Shown: positions 9,560 to 20,130 of the stretch, in pieces
How positions within the stretch are numbered: position 1 is the stretch's first letter
Layout of the letters: every line of letters starts with the position of its first letter
Source of the DNA: Lepidostoma basale
Taxonomy: Eukaryota > Arthropoda > Insecta > Trichoptera > Lepidostomatidae
NCBI GenBank assembly: GCA_022606425.2
Contig: JAHDVF020000424.1
Location: forward strand, 266,210 to 330,209
Reading direction: 5' to 3'
Length of the DNA: 64,000 bases
Notes under the pieces: model-generated
Database searches by the model: none
What the model was told of the DNA's origin: nothing
Seen by the model: only the letters and a program-made list of their open reading frames with translations
Position numbers and translations under genes: made by a program

Positions 9560-9860
9560 TCTCAACAAACAACCGGTTTCGCTACCGCCAGAGCTTCGAC
9601 AGGGTTACAAAAGACACTACCTTTTCGTTTTTGAAAAGAAGAGTTTAATAACAAATTTACAAATAATAATAAATTGGATAATTTATAGAGCGCCATGTAT
9701 TAATATTAAATTTAATAATGCCACACCACAAATAAAGTGCTTCATACAGACCAGTCGGTCGATGCCACCGGGCCTGGCGAAATCGGTCGCTGTCAAAATA
9801 AAGACAAAAGTGAGGGAAGTTAAAAAATGTCGTTTTATTTCATTATTATTTTTAATGAAT
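9560..9860 (+). mobile_element. FB1 fragments and CCACAAA..GCTTCATA end motif
   Basis: An FB1 left scrap lies at 9569-9605. Then comes ccacaccacaaataaagtgc/ttcata (9721-9748), a short end motif found next to several fold-back elements. The FB1 right arm (GCCTGGCGAAATCGGTC, aataaagacaaaag) follows at 9755-9850. Confidence 0.55.
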
Positions 9861-10860
9861 GGATACTTTAAATCCCTCGTCTATGTATATTTATCAATAA
9901 TTTTTCAGTAAAGACCTTGCCCTTCTGTTAAATACCTGTAATATTGAATCAAAACTTTCATTCAATCAATCAATTTCAAATTGGTTCCGTAAGATCGAGA
10001 TAGATGAATGAAGTTAAAGAAAATTTGACATTAACCCGGAATTAAAAAGCAATGGACGAGCATCTTACATCCGTGACGGATCAATCATGTCCTCACCATT
10101 CATCTTCATCGTTTACCGCTCACTGCCCATCCCCTACTTCCGCCCACACCACCCCTCCCAGCCCTCTATTGACAGTAACACTAGATATCAGTAGCGTAAC
10201 AAATATTGCTTTCGATGTCGATCTCCTAAATAAGAATTATTCCGATTAAACATTAATATGTTACTTATAATCCAGCAGCGTAGTAAGGAAAAGTGTCAGA
10301 AATAGTATCAAAAGCACTATTTTTCTAATTATAAAATTATTTTTCATGACATTTTTCGAAGGTATTAAACCTTTATTGTCAGGAAAATGATATTATTAAA
10401 TCACAAACACAATAATTTTGGAATTCCAGATTGTTAACGCCGTACGTTTATCAATGTTGTTTTGTTGATTGGCATTCAAATAACATATCTAGATATAAAT
10501 ATATTTATATTTGTGGATAAAATCTATTTATATCATGATCATATATAATTGGGGGTGAATTTTCCTAACACAGCAATGCATTAGAAACCCTTTTTCAAAT
10601 ATACACAAATATGTAATAAAATTCTGCTTTAATTTAATATAACTGTCAAATTTAATTATATATCGCGTTGCTGTCAAAACAAACAAACAAATTGATAAGG
10701 GTTTTTAATTGTTTCTTTTGGATAAGTAAACTTTTGCCTTAACCAATTATTTTATATTAAAAATAAGATCGAAGTTACTAGAGTAACTGTGAATTACTCC
10801 TTATAAAATCCACGATCTCGCGAATAAATGCTTTTAAATTCGGTTATACATAATTTGAAA
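9861..10860. other. AT-rich, no gene recognised
   Basis: ORF 10052-10249 is a low-complexity S/T/P-rich frame without a known motif. Nothing else stands out. Confidence 0.35.
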
Positions 10861-10865
10861 GATTT

Positions 10866-11202
10866 GTTAATTGTTTCTTGAACAACAATGTAAAACTCCA
10901 TATTAAATTATTAATATGTATGAAAACACGATTGTTTTCAAGGAGTTTTATAATAATATATTTTTTATGACATGTTTCGCCCTTCTAAGGCATTATCAAA
11001 TGTGACGAAACTTCAACTTGTTGCAGTTTATATACACTAGTAAATGGAGCAGAATATGGTGATTAACGAAAATTGATGTGACTTTATACATTTTTAACAA
11101 TTAATTATTTGGGTAGGTCTTAGAAAGGCGAAACATGTCATTCATAAATATTATAATAAAACTTCTTGAAAACTAGTTTCATACATATTAATAATTTAGA
11201 AG
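10866..11202. mobile_element. FB2 fold-back element
   Basis: Inverted arms from attgtttcttgaacaacaa (10871) to ttcatacatattaataattt (11178). The left module reads outward on the minus strand (TTTGATAAT, GCCTTAGAAGGGC, GAAACATGTC) and the right one on the plus strand (TCTTAGAAAGGC, GAAACATGTC). Confidence 0.75.
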
Positions 11203-11880
11203 AGTAAATAAGTTAATATTGTTCCTGACTGTCAAAATTTTATATAATATACACTTATATGTATATGTCTCTCTTTGCTACGTTTGCATGTGAAATTTTG
11301 GTAATAATAAATGTGGATATGAACGGTTAGCATCCCATTTTTATTTTCCAGTGATGATATAATAATTAACGCCCAAGATACGCGATACGCCCTTGTGAGA
11401 TCCGCCCTCTCCAGTAGCAGCCCCGCCGCCTAAGATGGGAAGATAGACATTAAAGTTAATTCGGTACTTGGGACGCGAGACCACGAAAAAGGTATATCTT
11501 TCGTTTCCCAATAACATTCTGTCAGTAATGAAAGAGATTAACGGTTCGTCGATTGGTTTAATTATATTGCTCCACACCATACATTTCGTTTGTAAATAAA
11601 GCTTATACAGGGTATCTTGTACTTGTTAAAAATAAACATGTGATATTTAAATGCGTAAAATGCGAAATATGCTGAAAATAATGTCACCAATCTATTTCAC
11701 TTTGATTTTCTGAAAAATATAAAATATAATATTTACATTAAAACTTTAGTAGACTAGAAATGTTAAAACTTTCAGATATTTCTAACTTCATAGATTAGTT
11801 ATTTTTTGTAATATTTTCGTCCTTCAAAATGATCATCAAATAAAGAACAACGCTCACATGGAAAAATACTATTTAAATTT
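11203..11880. other. No gene recognised
   Basis: AT-rich, apart from a GC-richer patch at 11370-11440 inside ORF 11341-11580 (minus), which has no recognisable motif. Confidence 0.35.
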
Positions 11881-11884
11881 TTTC

Positions 11885-12235
11885 TATGTTTTAGATCTAA
11901 TCTTCTTCTTCCTTATTGTAGACCTATGTGGTCTATTCTCCAGAGGGTTGCTCCTCTTGTGAGGTAGATTCCCAGCTGTTCTTCCATCTTTTAGGAGGTC
12001 TTCCACGAGGACGAGTCCCATGAGGCTGATTATGCAATGCAATTTAGGGAAGTCTGGTGGTGTCCATTCTTTGAACATCACCGTACCAGTTCCTTTTTCG
12101 CTGTCTGCTCCATCTTATAATATCATCAACCTCACATATCTCTCTTATTCTGGTGTTCCTCACGCGATCTCTCAGTGCTTTGCCTGCTATCGTCCTAAGA
12201 GAGGATGATATCGTCCTAATATCTAATCTAGATTG
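11885..12235 (-). mobile_element. LINE-B type 3' coding relic
   Basis: Minus strand: RTIAGKALRDRVRNTRIREIC, then EVDDIIRW, a damaged YGDVQRMD and RPRGRPPKRWKNSWES, ending near a GAA-rich tail at 11905-11912. The order and motifs match the other LINE-B tails. It is broken by stops and shifts. Confidence 0.75.
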
Positions 12236-12329
12236 GTTATATTTATCTTGACTGATTTCAGCGATTTTGCAATAATGTCATCGGTTGTTAGATAAAACAA
12301 ACGAAACTATCAAGAAAATTAATATCAGT

Positions 12330-12560
12330 TCATATTTTAAATAAGATATTTTAATAATTAATACGAACGAAAACGTCACTTTTATAGAAGTTTTATTAAA
12401 TTTAATGGGAATGACATGATTCGCCCTTCTAAGGCATTATCAAATGTACTTTAGAATGGTGAAACATGTCATTCCCATAAAATATAATAAAACTTCTAGA
12501 AAACTGACGTTTTCATTCATATTAATTATTTAATATGGAGTTTTACATGATTGTTCAAGA
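12330..12560. mobile_element. FB2 fold-back element
   Basis: Inverted arms (acgaacgaaaacgtcac.. against ..gacgttttcattcatatt) around 12440-12450. Both modules keep GAAACATGTCATTCCCAT, or its complement with one base changed (GAATC). The plus-strand module has lost the TGATAATGCC part. Confidence 0.75.
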
Positions 12561-13364
12561 AAATAAGATATTTTAATCTAAATAAAATATATTTCTAAAC
12601 CTTTAACAAAATATTTATAAAAAAAATATTAGAGGTGGACACCTAAAAGAGCCCTATAAAACACCTTAATAAACTTTATTTCTTTATAAAAGACAGTTTT
12701 TAATATTATTATATTATTTTTTAATTTTAATAATTCTATTAAAAAAGTTTTAATCAAAAGAACATCAAACAGAAATATCAATCCACTAGGTAACCTGATA
12801 TAAAATATCATGATTATTTAGAAGGAAGTTCCATTTTTAAAATGTCATTCTTAAAAAAAATTCTTCAAACTAAATCTTAAAAAGGTCAAGTGGCTAGTTA
12901 TTCCACCCTCTTTAGAATTAGGCATCTGTCATGCTCTATATTTTATGTAAGTGTATAAACATGAGAAGACTAGATAGGTGGGTACTGTCAGCATCTACAG
13001 GTGGCCACTAAAGTTGTCATTAAATTTACGCGAATCCGATAAAGTCAAAGGTTGTCGCCGTTCGTGAGTGGGTAGCGTAATACATTGTGCGAACTTCACA
13101 CTGGACTAAGGCTCGGGTTGGCAGACGAGATGGATGCAAGGTTTCCAAGGGTGAATTGACAATTTTTAACCCAGTAATGTGGAACCGCCACTTTCCACCT
13201 GCTACGGAACAGCTGAACCAAGATACGAACACACGATGATCACCTTTTTACTTCGACCGACGCGTGAAATTTACGTATATTTTTTGCGGTTTATGAATGA
13301 AACGATATATTGTATAGTGAAAATTATTTCATAATATATACATAGTTTAAATCTACTAAGGTTT
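12561..13364. other. No gene recognised
   Basis: AT-rich up to 12900. The patch 13020-13250 is more balanced, with a minus-strand frame (13026-13232) that has no known motif. Confidence 0.35.
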
Positions 13365-13412
13365 ATGACTTCGACCGGTTTCGACAGCCCAGAAGATGGC
13401 AGCGAATTGTAT
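13365..13412. mobile_element. FB1 rearranged module
   Basis: Minus strand gives GGGCTGTCGAAACCGGTCG. Plus strand directly after gives CCCAGAAGATGGCAGCGA. These are the two halves of the FB1 module in opposite orientations, a fold-back junction collapsed to a minimum. Confidence 0.55.
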
Positions 13413-13930
13413 TATTTTTATTATTTACAATGAACTTATATGCAAAGAAATTTCAAATTCGAGAAACAACATTAATATATTTTTTTTTTTTTTACTTTTA
13501 CAAGATATACATTTGATAAAAAAAGTTTATGGACTGTAGTTGTCACACTAGGCATGGCCTGTATTGTGACAACAACATAAAAGAGCATGTTAGTGGAATT
13601 GTTAGTAGGTAACAAAGCGGTTTATTAGTATTTGTTAGGCATCTTATGCTAACATTGGTAAGTGACTTATCGTAACATGATGATATAATTAAAATTGAAT
13701 GCTAGGAAAGTTGTAATAATAAATTTACATACTTGGATAAGAAATCTATTCTAAGATGGTTAGAGAACTTTTAAATTTATTTTTCATTAATTTATTTGAG
13801 ACTCTCAGGAAGACGATTGAAAATATATGGTGCGCGGAAAGGAAATTGTTTTTGGACTAGAGCTGAGCGACAGTGAGAAAATGGAAAATTCTGAGGAATA
13901 TATTATGGGACGGTTAGAGTTATGAAACGA
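13413..13930. other. AT-rich, nothing recognised
   Basis: No gene or repeat arm recognised. Confidence 0.35.
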
Positions 13931-13932
13931 GA

Positions 13933-14170
13933 TATGTATTGTTTCTTGAACAATGATGTACAACTCAATATTGATAATTAATCCAAATGAAAACGTCCGT
14001 TTTCAAGAGGTTTTATTTTATTTTATGGGAATGAGATGTTTCATCTTGGAACAGCTTTACCAAATGCTTTAGCAAACTTTTGATACTTTCTTAGCAAAGC
14101 TAAATATACCCATTTTATAAATTAAAACTTCTATATAAAAGACATTTTCATTCCAATCAATTATGAAACT
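13933..14170. mobile_element. FB2 element, diverged
   Basis: The left arm begins tattgtttcttgaacaatga. The module is decayed to gatgtttcatcttggaacag. The right arm ends aacttctatataaaagac, ttttcattcc. Confidence 0.6.
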
Positions 14171-14281
14171 TGACACATTTTTCAATTATAAAATTCTTTT
14201 TAATTAAAAATATAACCAGAGACAGATTATCAGACTCTAAGATGACAACTAAAAGCACTAAAAAAATTAGTGGAGTCTTAC

Positions 14282-14540
14282 ATTTTTAAATAATAATTAA
14301 ATAAAACGATGTTTTTTTAACTACTTCCACTTTTGTCTTTATTTAGACAGCGACCGGTTTCGCCAGGCTTGCTGGCATCGACAGACTGATGCCAGCGAGC
14401 CTGGCGAAACCGGTCACTTTCTAAATAAAGACAAAAATGGAAGTAGTTAAAAAACATCGTTTTATTTAATTATTATTTAAAATGAACTTCCATCAAGAGA
14501 TTTCAGTAAAATCATTTGATTATCTTACATTTTTCATTAT
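14282..14540. mobile_element. FB1 fold-back element, complete
   Basis: Long inverted arms (about 14293-14385 and 14386-14478) with back-to-back modules. Left reads GACCGGTTTCGCCAGGC on the plus strand; right reads CTGATGCCAGCGAGCCTGGC then GAAACCGGTC. It ends with the FB1 tail aatgaacttccatcaagaga. The module has CTGAT directly joined to helix II GCCAG/CTGGC, so the two last core bases are missing in this subfamily. Confidence 0.8.
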
Positions 14541-15295
14541 ATTATATTATATTTTTATTCTTAAATTATTCTTACAATACAGCAAAATAAAAAAAATATC
14601 CGTCACGAATTCTTCCATTTGAATAGAGAGAATAATTTATTTCAACTCAAATATAACATTGTTCTCTTAACAAATTTTACGAGATTGTTTAAAATGACAT
14701 CTATCGTTGTAAAATATAAGCTCGGTCCAGAAATCAGCACCGGTCTTAAATTTTCTAACAAATATTGTATATTGGATTGGATTCCGTATAATTGTTTTAA
14801 ATAACGTACGTATGCTGTTTGTTCATACATTTCCTTCCGAAATGTCCTCCTCACAGGCATTACCAGAGTCAGAAAAGGCATTAAATGTCAAAGCTCTCGG
14901 AGAAAAATTACTAGGAACAAAAGCATTAATGCTTTTAAAAATGTTGATTCCCCTCAAAATCCTCAGTAAGTTTTCCTGTTATTTTATATGTATTTAAATT
15001 TGGTTCCTGTCGTCCTTACGAAATACCATTAGCACACAAGAAAAAGCTTTTCACGCCTATCTATGTACGTCTTTGACTTTGCAGCTAATACAATGTGTAA
15101 ACGAATATACATATTTATATTTATGTGTATGCTTATGTGAACTCTCCTAATCCCAAGGGTATGGCAGCCTTTCTAGCTCGTATCATAAAGGGCCTCAGGA
15201 TCTGAGAAAACTTCTTGTCATTAATTACCCCTTAAAAGTCTTTGAAACTTAACCAGCCTAGTGTCCTTGCTTACTATTTCCAAGTTTTCAAATAT
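14541..15295. other. No gene recognised
   Basis: Short frames on both strands (14619-14997) without known motifs; no repeat identified. Confidence 0.35.
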
Positions 15296-15296
15296 A

Positions 15297-15585
15297 CATA
15301 TTTTTATTGAACGCTATGGCATTCACACTGTGGAATTCTATAGTAATATACTTAGGAAATTAAAAATTACTTTGTTTAATCCACAAAATATTTTAAAAAT
15401 ATTAAAAAAAACAAGACATGTTTCGGAGGATACCTTCATCTTCAGGTGTAAAAATACAATGATTTATATTTTTACACCTGAAGATGGAGGTATCCTCCGA
15501 AATATGTCGTGTTTTTAATATATTTTTAAGAATTAGTGGATTTAACAAAGTTATTTTCAATTTCCTAAGTAAATATACATATTTT
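15297..15585. mobile_element. FB5 fold-back element, complete
   Basis: Two modules back to back. Plus strand: helix I ACAC (15474-15477) with GTGT (15509-15512), CTGAAGA (15478-15484), extra T, helix II GGAGG/CCTCC around TAT, GAAAT, AT, GTC (15506-15508). Minus strand: CTGAAGA 15445-15439, helix II GAAGG/CCTCC, GAAAC, AT, GTC (15417-15415). Outer arms match at 15306-15410 and 15518-15580. Confidence 0.8.
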
Positions 15586-16020
15586 TATTCAACCACCGTT
15601 CTTTTGCAATTATATTGTTTTTTACATTGAATGGTTAGATTTGAAATATTTTTAATTACACAAATAAAAGGGTCGTTAATGTATTAGAATTAATGTTTTA
15701 TGTCAAATACATTTTTTTTTCAATTTGCAGTTAAATGAATTCGAATTTATTGTATGTTTTAAGGACATTTATTATAAATATGTACAAAAGTGTAACACTA
15801 TTTTACTAATTTTTTTAAAAGGCTTTTCTTTTTTGAAGCTGTGGTCCAGGATAGGTGAGGAACTTTTGGTATAGACTCTTGCAACTGATGTTTAAATAAT
15901 GTTTTCTCCAATTCAAATTGGTCAGACTCAAAATGCAAAATAATTTACGTCATGAATATTTTAATACTACACACGCGTTACTTATAGTTTAAAATGAGAG
16001 ATATGAAAAAATAAAACTCT
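15586..16020. other. AT-rich, nothing recognised
   Basis: No gene or repeat arm recognised. Confidence 0.35.
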
Positions 16021-16200
16021 TATTATTTAACTACGGTATAAACGGTAACTATGGTTATTATAACTGATTCCAACTTGTTTCGCTTGGACCCAAGCTTCAT
16101 CAGAGCAATTTATTATATTGCCCCGATGAAGGCTTGTTACTTTATAAATTTGACTTTAAAATGTCTAACCACAAAGTGAGTACTTCATAAGCAAAACTTA
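16021..16200. mobile_element. FB7 element
   Basis: Minus-strand module: CTGATGA (16103-16097), extra A, helix II GCTTG/CAAGC around GGTC (16095-16082), GAAAC, AA, GTT (16074-16072). Helix I pairing is weak here. A truncated second module on the plus strand (CCGATGAAGGCTTG, 16123-16136) faces away. It ends with the end motif ccacaaagtgagtacttcata at 16169-16189. Confidence 0.7.
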
Positions 16201-16620
16201 TAGTTTAGCTACGTACGCGTAACCATGTATCCCAAAAATCAGTTTTTCTTCTGCGTTTAATGTAAAAATCGATGCTGTGAATATAATATATATAGGGTCC
16301 GCAATATACGTTATGTTAATTCGCCTTCCATCCCTTATAAACTAGTTAAGAGTGGTGTAGTTAAGAGAGGTATAGTTAAGAGTGTCCTTGTTGAGATTTG
16401 GCGACTAATTATTTATCATTACTCTCCCGTAATCTGCGGTGCGGGGGCTGATATCGGATTAGCACTGACCTACATTAGGGTGAACAGATGGGACGCGAAC
16501 TCAAGGTTTTCAATACCGGACAAGAGTATCACACATTATTAGTGCTTGTAATTATATCAGCCCATACACGGACATTCAATGCAAGATGAAAATCTTATGA
16601 AAATGTTAAAAATGAGACTT
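16201..16620. other. No gene recognised
   Basis: Some GC-richer sequence at 16430-16500 without motif. Confidence 0.3.
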
Positions 16621-16621
16621 G

Positions 16622-16828
16622 AAAAAATATTTGGCAATGAGACCATTTTCAGTAATTAATACAAATGAATTATTTTTTTATGTGAATGACATATTTCGCC
16701 TGTCGTCAGGCATTATCTAATGTCATTCGATAATGCCTTAAACAGGTGAAACATATAATTTTCATAAAAAATAATAAAATTTCTAGAAAACATACGTTTT
16801 CATTCGTTTTAATTATTTAATTAGAAAT
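16622..16828. mobile_element. FB2 fold-back element
   Basis: Inverted arms with modules at 16690-16720 (minus) and 16725-16755 (plus: GATAATGCCTTAAACAGG, GAAACATATAA). The right arm ends directly before a LINE-A fragment. Confidence 0.65.
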
Positions 16829-16831
16829 GAG

Positions 16832-17222
16832 ATCTCTTAGACGAATGTGTGAATACTATGTGTATGATAGTATCGAATGAAAATATAATAATAAAATGCG
16901 GTGTGAATGATGGTGTTATGAACAAAATAATGAAATGATCATTAAGATGGTTTGGACATATGGAAAGAATGAATGAAGAAAGAATGGTAAAAAAGAGTAT
17001 ACGTTAACGATGTAAATGGAACAAGAAATAGAAGAAGACCGAGGAAAACGTGGCACGATGAAATTGATCAAATATTGAATGTCGGCCACGTGAGGAATCA
17101 GAGAAATCGAAGCGCGTGCATGACACGATGTATGAATGTTGAGGAAGCGAGATAAATATGTCAGGAAAGAAAAGTGTGGCAGTCCATTATTTGCGCCTAC
17201 CCCTTCAGGGACACGGCGTGAT
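16832..17222 (+). mobile_element. LINE-A 3' end
   Basis: Begins in EMRSLRRMC and runs through SLRWFGHMERM, YVNDVNGTRNRRRPRKTWHDEI, to a damaged tail (cccttcagggacacggcgtga) without a tetranucleotide array. Several frameshifts and stops. Confidence 0.8.
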
Positions 17223-18104
17223 TATCTTTATTAAATTAATGATCTTTTTCAATGAGGTGGGATTAGCGAATTCAGGAAAAAATTTTAATAGACATAATTT
17301 TGCTAACCACCTCAATTTTGCGTCACTCTGTATATCCAAAGTTTTTTTGTTTGAGCATATACTAGCAAGCTTACTACTATCCGCACGGAATGAACGTTCA
17401 GCGTTGGTTGCTATGTAAAATATACTGCTGTCGGAGGTTTTTAGAAAATCGTAAAAATATGACGATGTCATCACATGTGCGTCCGGAGCCCGGGGCGATC
17501 TCATCTCGCAAGATCAGAGTCCGCACATTACCCAAGGCGTGAGGGCATTTGCAAATTTATCGAAAATGGCAATTTCCTTTTGCGATGTCATCAACCCCGG
17601 ATCGGATCCGCCATTCGCCGGGCCGTGGGGACGACATATCTTGTTATTAGCGCGCTGAAGCTGTGATCTGAATCTTTTTGCGTAGAATAATATTCTCTAA
17701 TTCTTAAAAATCTATTTCACGCGAGCGAGCGACGAGCGCTTTGAAATTTTCACGGTTAAACGCTGCATCGATTCAACCATGGTTTAATGTCTGGAATTTG
17801 GCTCCTCACACAAATCATTATGGTACGTAAGTTCCTTTCTAGCGCTGGTCTATATTGTTCATACTAAAAGTGCCACTAAAACTACAGAGACAAGTGGGGA
17901 AGACGTTGTCTGAATCAAAAGCCGTAGTTAATATATAATACGAGCTATCAGACGATTTCATTAATTTCTTCAACTTTTCGTACTGCATTCTTTAAAACAT
18001 TATCGAAATACTAAAGTAATGTAAATAAAATGGTATATGTACAATAATACAAAATTTGGGTTAAAAAGTTTTTTTTTAATATTAAAAAAACATTTACAAA
18101 CAAC
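17223..18104. other. Unassigned; GC-richer block 17440-17680
   Basis: Contains overlapping frames on both strands (17205-17504 minus, 17475-17666 plus) with no recognisable motif. The rest is AT-rich. Confidence 0.3.
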
Positions 18105-18105
18105 A

Positions 18106-18575
18106 ACAAACCATCACGCCGTTTCCCCGCAGGGGTAGGCAGAGAGAATGGACCGCCACACTACTCTATCCTGGCAAACCTCTCTAGCTTCCTCCACATT
18201 CATACAACGAGTCATACGCGCACGTCGATTCCTCCGACTTCTAACATGACCAACCTTTAAAATTTGATTAATTTGGTCATGCCATGTTTTCCTCGGTCTG
18301 CCTCGACTTCGTACCCCATTTACATCATTAACGTATACTTTCTTAACCATTCTTTCTCCATCCATGCGTTCCATATGTCCGAACCAACGCAGCGATCCTT
18401 TCATAATTTTGTTCATAATACCTTCTTCCGCTCTGCATTCCTTTCTTATATCAGCATTTGAGATTCTGTCGTATATCGTTCTACCACACATACGTTTTAG
18501 GGACCTCATCTCTACCGCATTTATTCTACTCTCATCCTTCTTCTGCCAGTTCCATGCTTCGCTTCCATACATTAA
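18106..18575 (-). mobile_element. LINE-A 3' ORF end, uninterrupted, GTTT subfamily
   Basis: The cleanest LINE-A reading frame: 152 codons (18572-18114) from MYGSEAWNWQKKDESRINAV through RTIYDRISNADIRKEC, SLRWFGHMERMDGERMVKK, RSRGRPRKTWHDQINQ, VRSRRNRRARMTRC, to SILSAYPCGETA and TGA. This is the part downstream of the reverse transcriptase. In related non-LTR elements it is a basic C-terminal tail of unassigned function. The catalytic domain and everything upstream is missing (5' truncation at 18575). After the stop come tgg and then (TTTG/TTG)n, unlike the GTTA tail of the other subfamily. A relic, not a host gene. Confidence 0.85.
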
Positions 18576-18589
18576 ATATGTTCAGAATA

Positions 18590-18908
18590 TATTATACAAA
18601 ACATGCAAAAGGCCTACACTGACATAGCACGGAGATCAGAGCGGATACCACAAGAACGAAGACTGAAATGCGGGTGGCAGAGATGCGGACGCTAAGGATG
18701 GTAGCAGGAAAGACTCTTCGAGATAGAGTGAGGAACACGCCTATGCAAGGTGGAAAATATCTTAAGATGGGGCCGACAACGTAGAAGATACTGGAATGCG
18801 CATGTGCAAAGGATGGATCCCTTTAGAATCCCGCACGTTGTGGCGCATCAGATTCCTGTTGGCTGCCGTCCCTCCGAAGACCGCTAAAGAGAATGAAAAG
18901 AATGAAGA
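18590..18908 (+). mobile_element. LINE-B 3' coding relic
   Basis: Plus strand encodes VAEMRTLRMVAGKTLRDRVRN. After frameshifts come RRRYWNAHVQRMD-like, then SRRPLKRMKRM. It abuts the 5' end of the LINE-A copy and is followed by an FB1 arm. C-terminal portion only. Confidence 0.75.
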
Positions 18909-18914
18909 AAATCG

Positions 18915-19060
18915 CTGGCATCGAGAGACTGGTCGATGCCAGCAAGCCTGGCGAAACCGGTCGCTGTCGAAATAAAGACTAAAATGGAAGTAGTTATAAA
19001 ACATCGTTTTATTTAATTATTATTTGAAATGAACTTTCATCAAGAGATTTCATATAATCG
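18915..19060 (+). mobile_element. FB1 right arm
   Basis: TCGATGCCAGCAAGCCTGGC, GAAACCGGTCGC, aataaagac, aacatcgttttatttaatt and the tail aatgaactttcatcaagaga. No left arm. Confidence 0.7.
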
Positions 19061-19550
19061 TTTGTTAGTTAGTTAAATGTAATATAATATAACTGAAAAA
19101 ACATATATAATCACATAAATATAAAGTTTTATTAATGTGTGACAATTCATATACATACATAGCATATATTTCACAAAGATTCGCTTCATATGCGTTAAAA
19201 GATGAACAAATAATATATCTTTCTAAAAATATATAGATTCGAATATTCAAAATCTTTATGATGCTCCATTGTTTTTCGTTTCATTTTAGACCCCAAAATC
19301 AAACAGTATCAGGTTCACGTCTATATTAAGACGCAATTATTCGGTTTTCTTAAAATTACTTAACTAAATAAACACCTGAAGATGAATAATGGCGCGCAAA
19401 CTCCCTTAATGGGGCGACGAGAATACTTTTAGGAAAACTTCACTCTATTTCCCCCTCCCCTGCCTAGGTCTACCATATTACCAAGCATTTTCCGTTTATT
19501 GACACTTCTTTACATTTTGTATACACTATATTACAGCTGTATTTTGTAAG
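19061..19550. other. AT-rich, nothing recognised
   Basis: No gene or repeat recognised. Confidence 0.35.
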
Positions 19551-19559
19551 GTATTGAAT

Positions 19560-20130
19560 TTTATTTCGTTTTGATATATTCGTACATCGTGTCATGCACG
19601 CAAGTTGAATTCTCCTACTCCTCGCGTTGCCGACATTCAATATTTGATTAATTTGATCATGCTGCATTTTCCTTTTTCTTTCTCTATTTTTAGTTTCATT
19701 TACATCAGAGGTTCCCAAACATTTTTGTGCCGTAGATCCCTTACCGATTTTATCTATTTTGTGTACCTACCCCCTGCTTTCGTAATTGATTTTTTGCTGC
19801 CGAATTCTACTAGCCGGAAATCGCTGTCGAGCTGAAAAAATAATCGCCAACGATTTACAGCGTCCCAAAAAAAACGTCGCCAACGATTTCGATATTCGTT
19901 TCAATATTTTGCTTCAATTAAGTTGAACCATCTCGTGGACCCCATTTTCATCTCATGGATCCCCAATTATTTTCGTCTGTCGTAGACCCCTTGCAATTTG
20001 TCGTGGATACCGGGGGGGGGGGGTCTATAAAGACACCTTGGGAATCACTGATTTACATAAAAAAATTTAGCATTCATATTTCCATTCGACGCTCTATCAT
20101 ACTAACGTATATCTTATTTCTATTCTGACG
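19560..20130 (-). mobile_element. LINE-A fragment interrupted by a hAT-like element
   Basis: Minus strand: NVGNARSRRIQLACMTRC and KRKMQHDQINQIL on the left (19560-19697), NENIRS-like remnants on the right (20059-20125). The break is the insertion at 19706-20050. Confidence 0.75.
19698..20058. mobile_element. hAT-type non-autonomous element with 8-bp target duplication
   Basis: Element 19706-20050 (345 bp). Flanks are ATTTACAT on both sides (19698-19705, 20051-20058), the 8-bp duplication typical of hAT transposons. Termini CAGAGGTTCCCAA and, inverted, CAGTGATTCCCAA. A G-only run sits at about 20011-20022. There is no transposase reading frame, so it would depend on an autonomous partner. It is inserted in LINE-A. 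Confidence 0.9.

Noticed and set aside
10866..11202. FB2 as a functional ribozyme
   Set aside because: The family reads TTGATAA where CTGANGA is expected (a conserved G replaced), so catalysis is unlikely. Only the architecture is shared.
14282..14540. FB1 as a hammerhead with full core
   Set aside because: In most FB1 copies the last two bases of CTGANGA are missing before helix II. Only the 4345-4378 copy has the full spacing, so FB1 is kept as a degenerate member of the class.
18114..18572. LINE-A 152-codon frame as a host protein
   Set aside because: It recurs about twenty times in decayed form, ends at the element's 3' hairpin and repeat tail, and matches the C-terminal tails of non-LTR elements.
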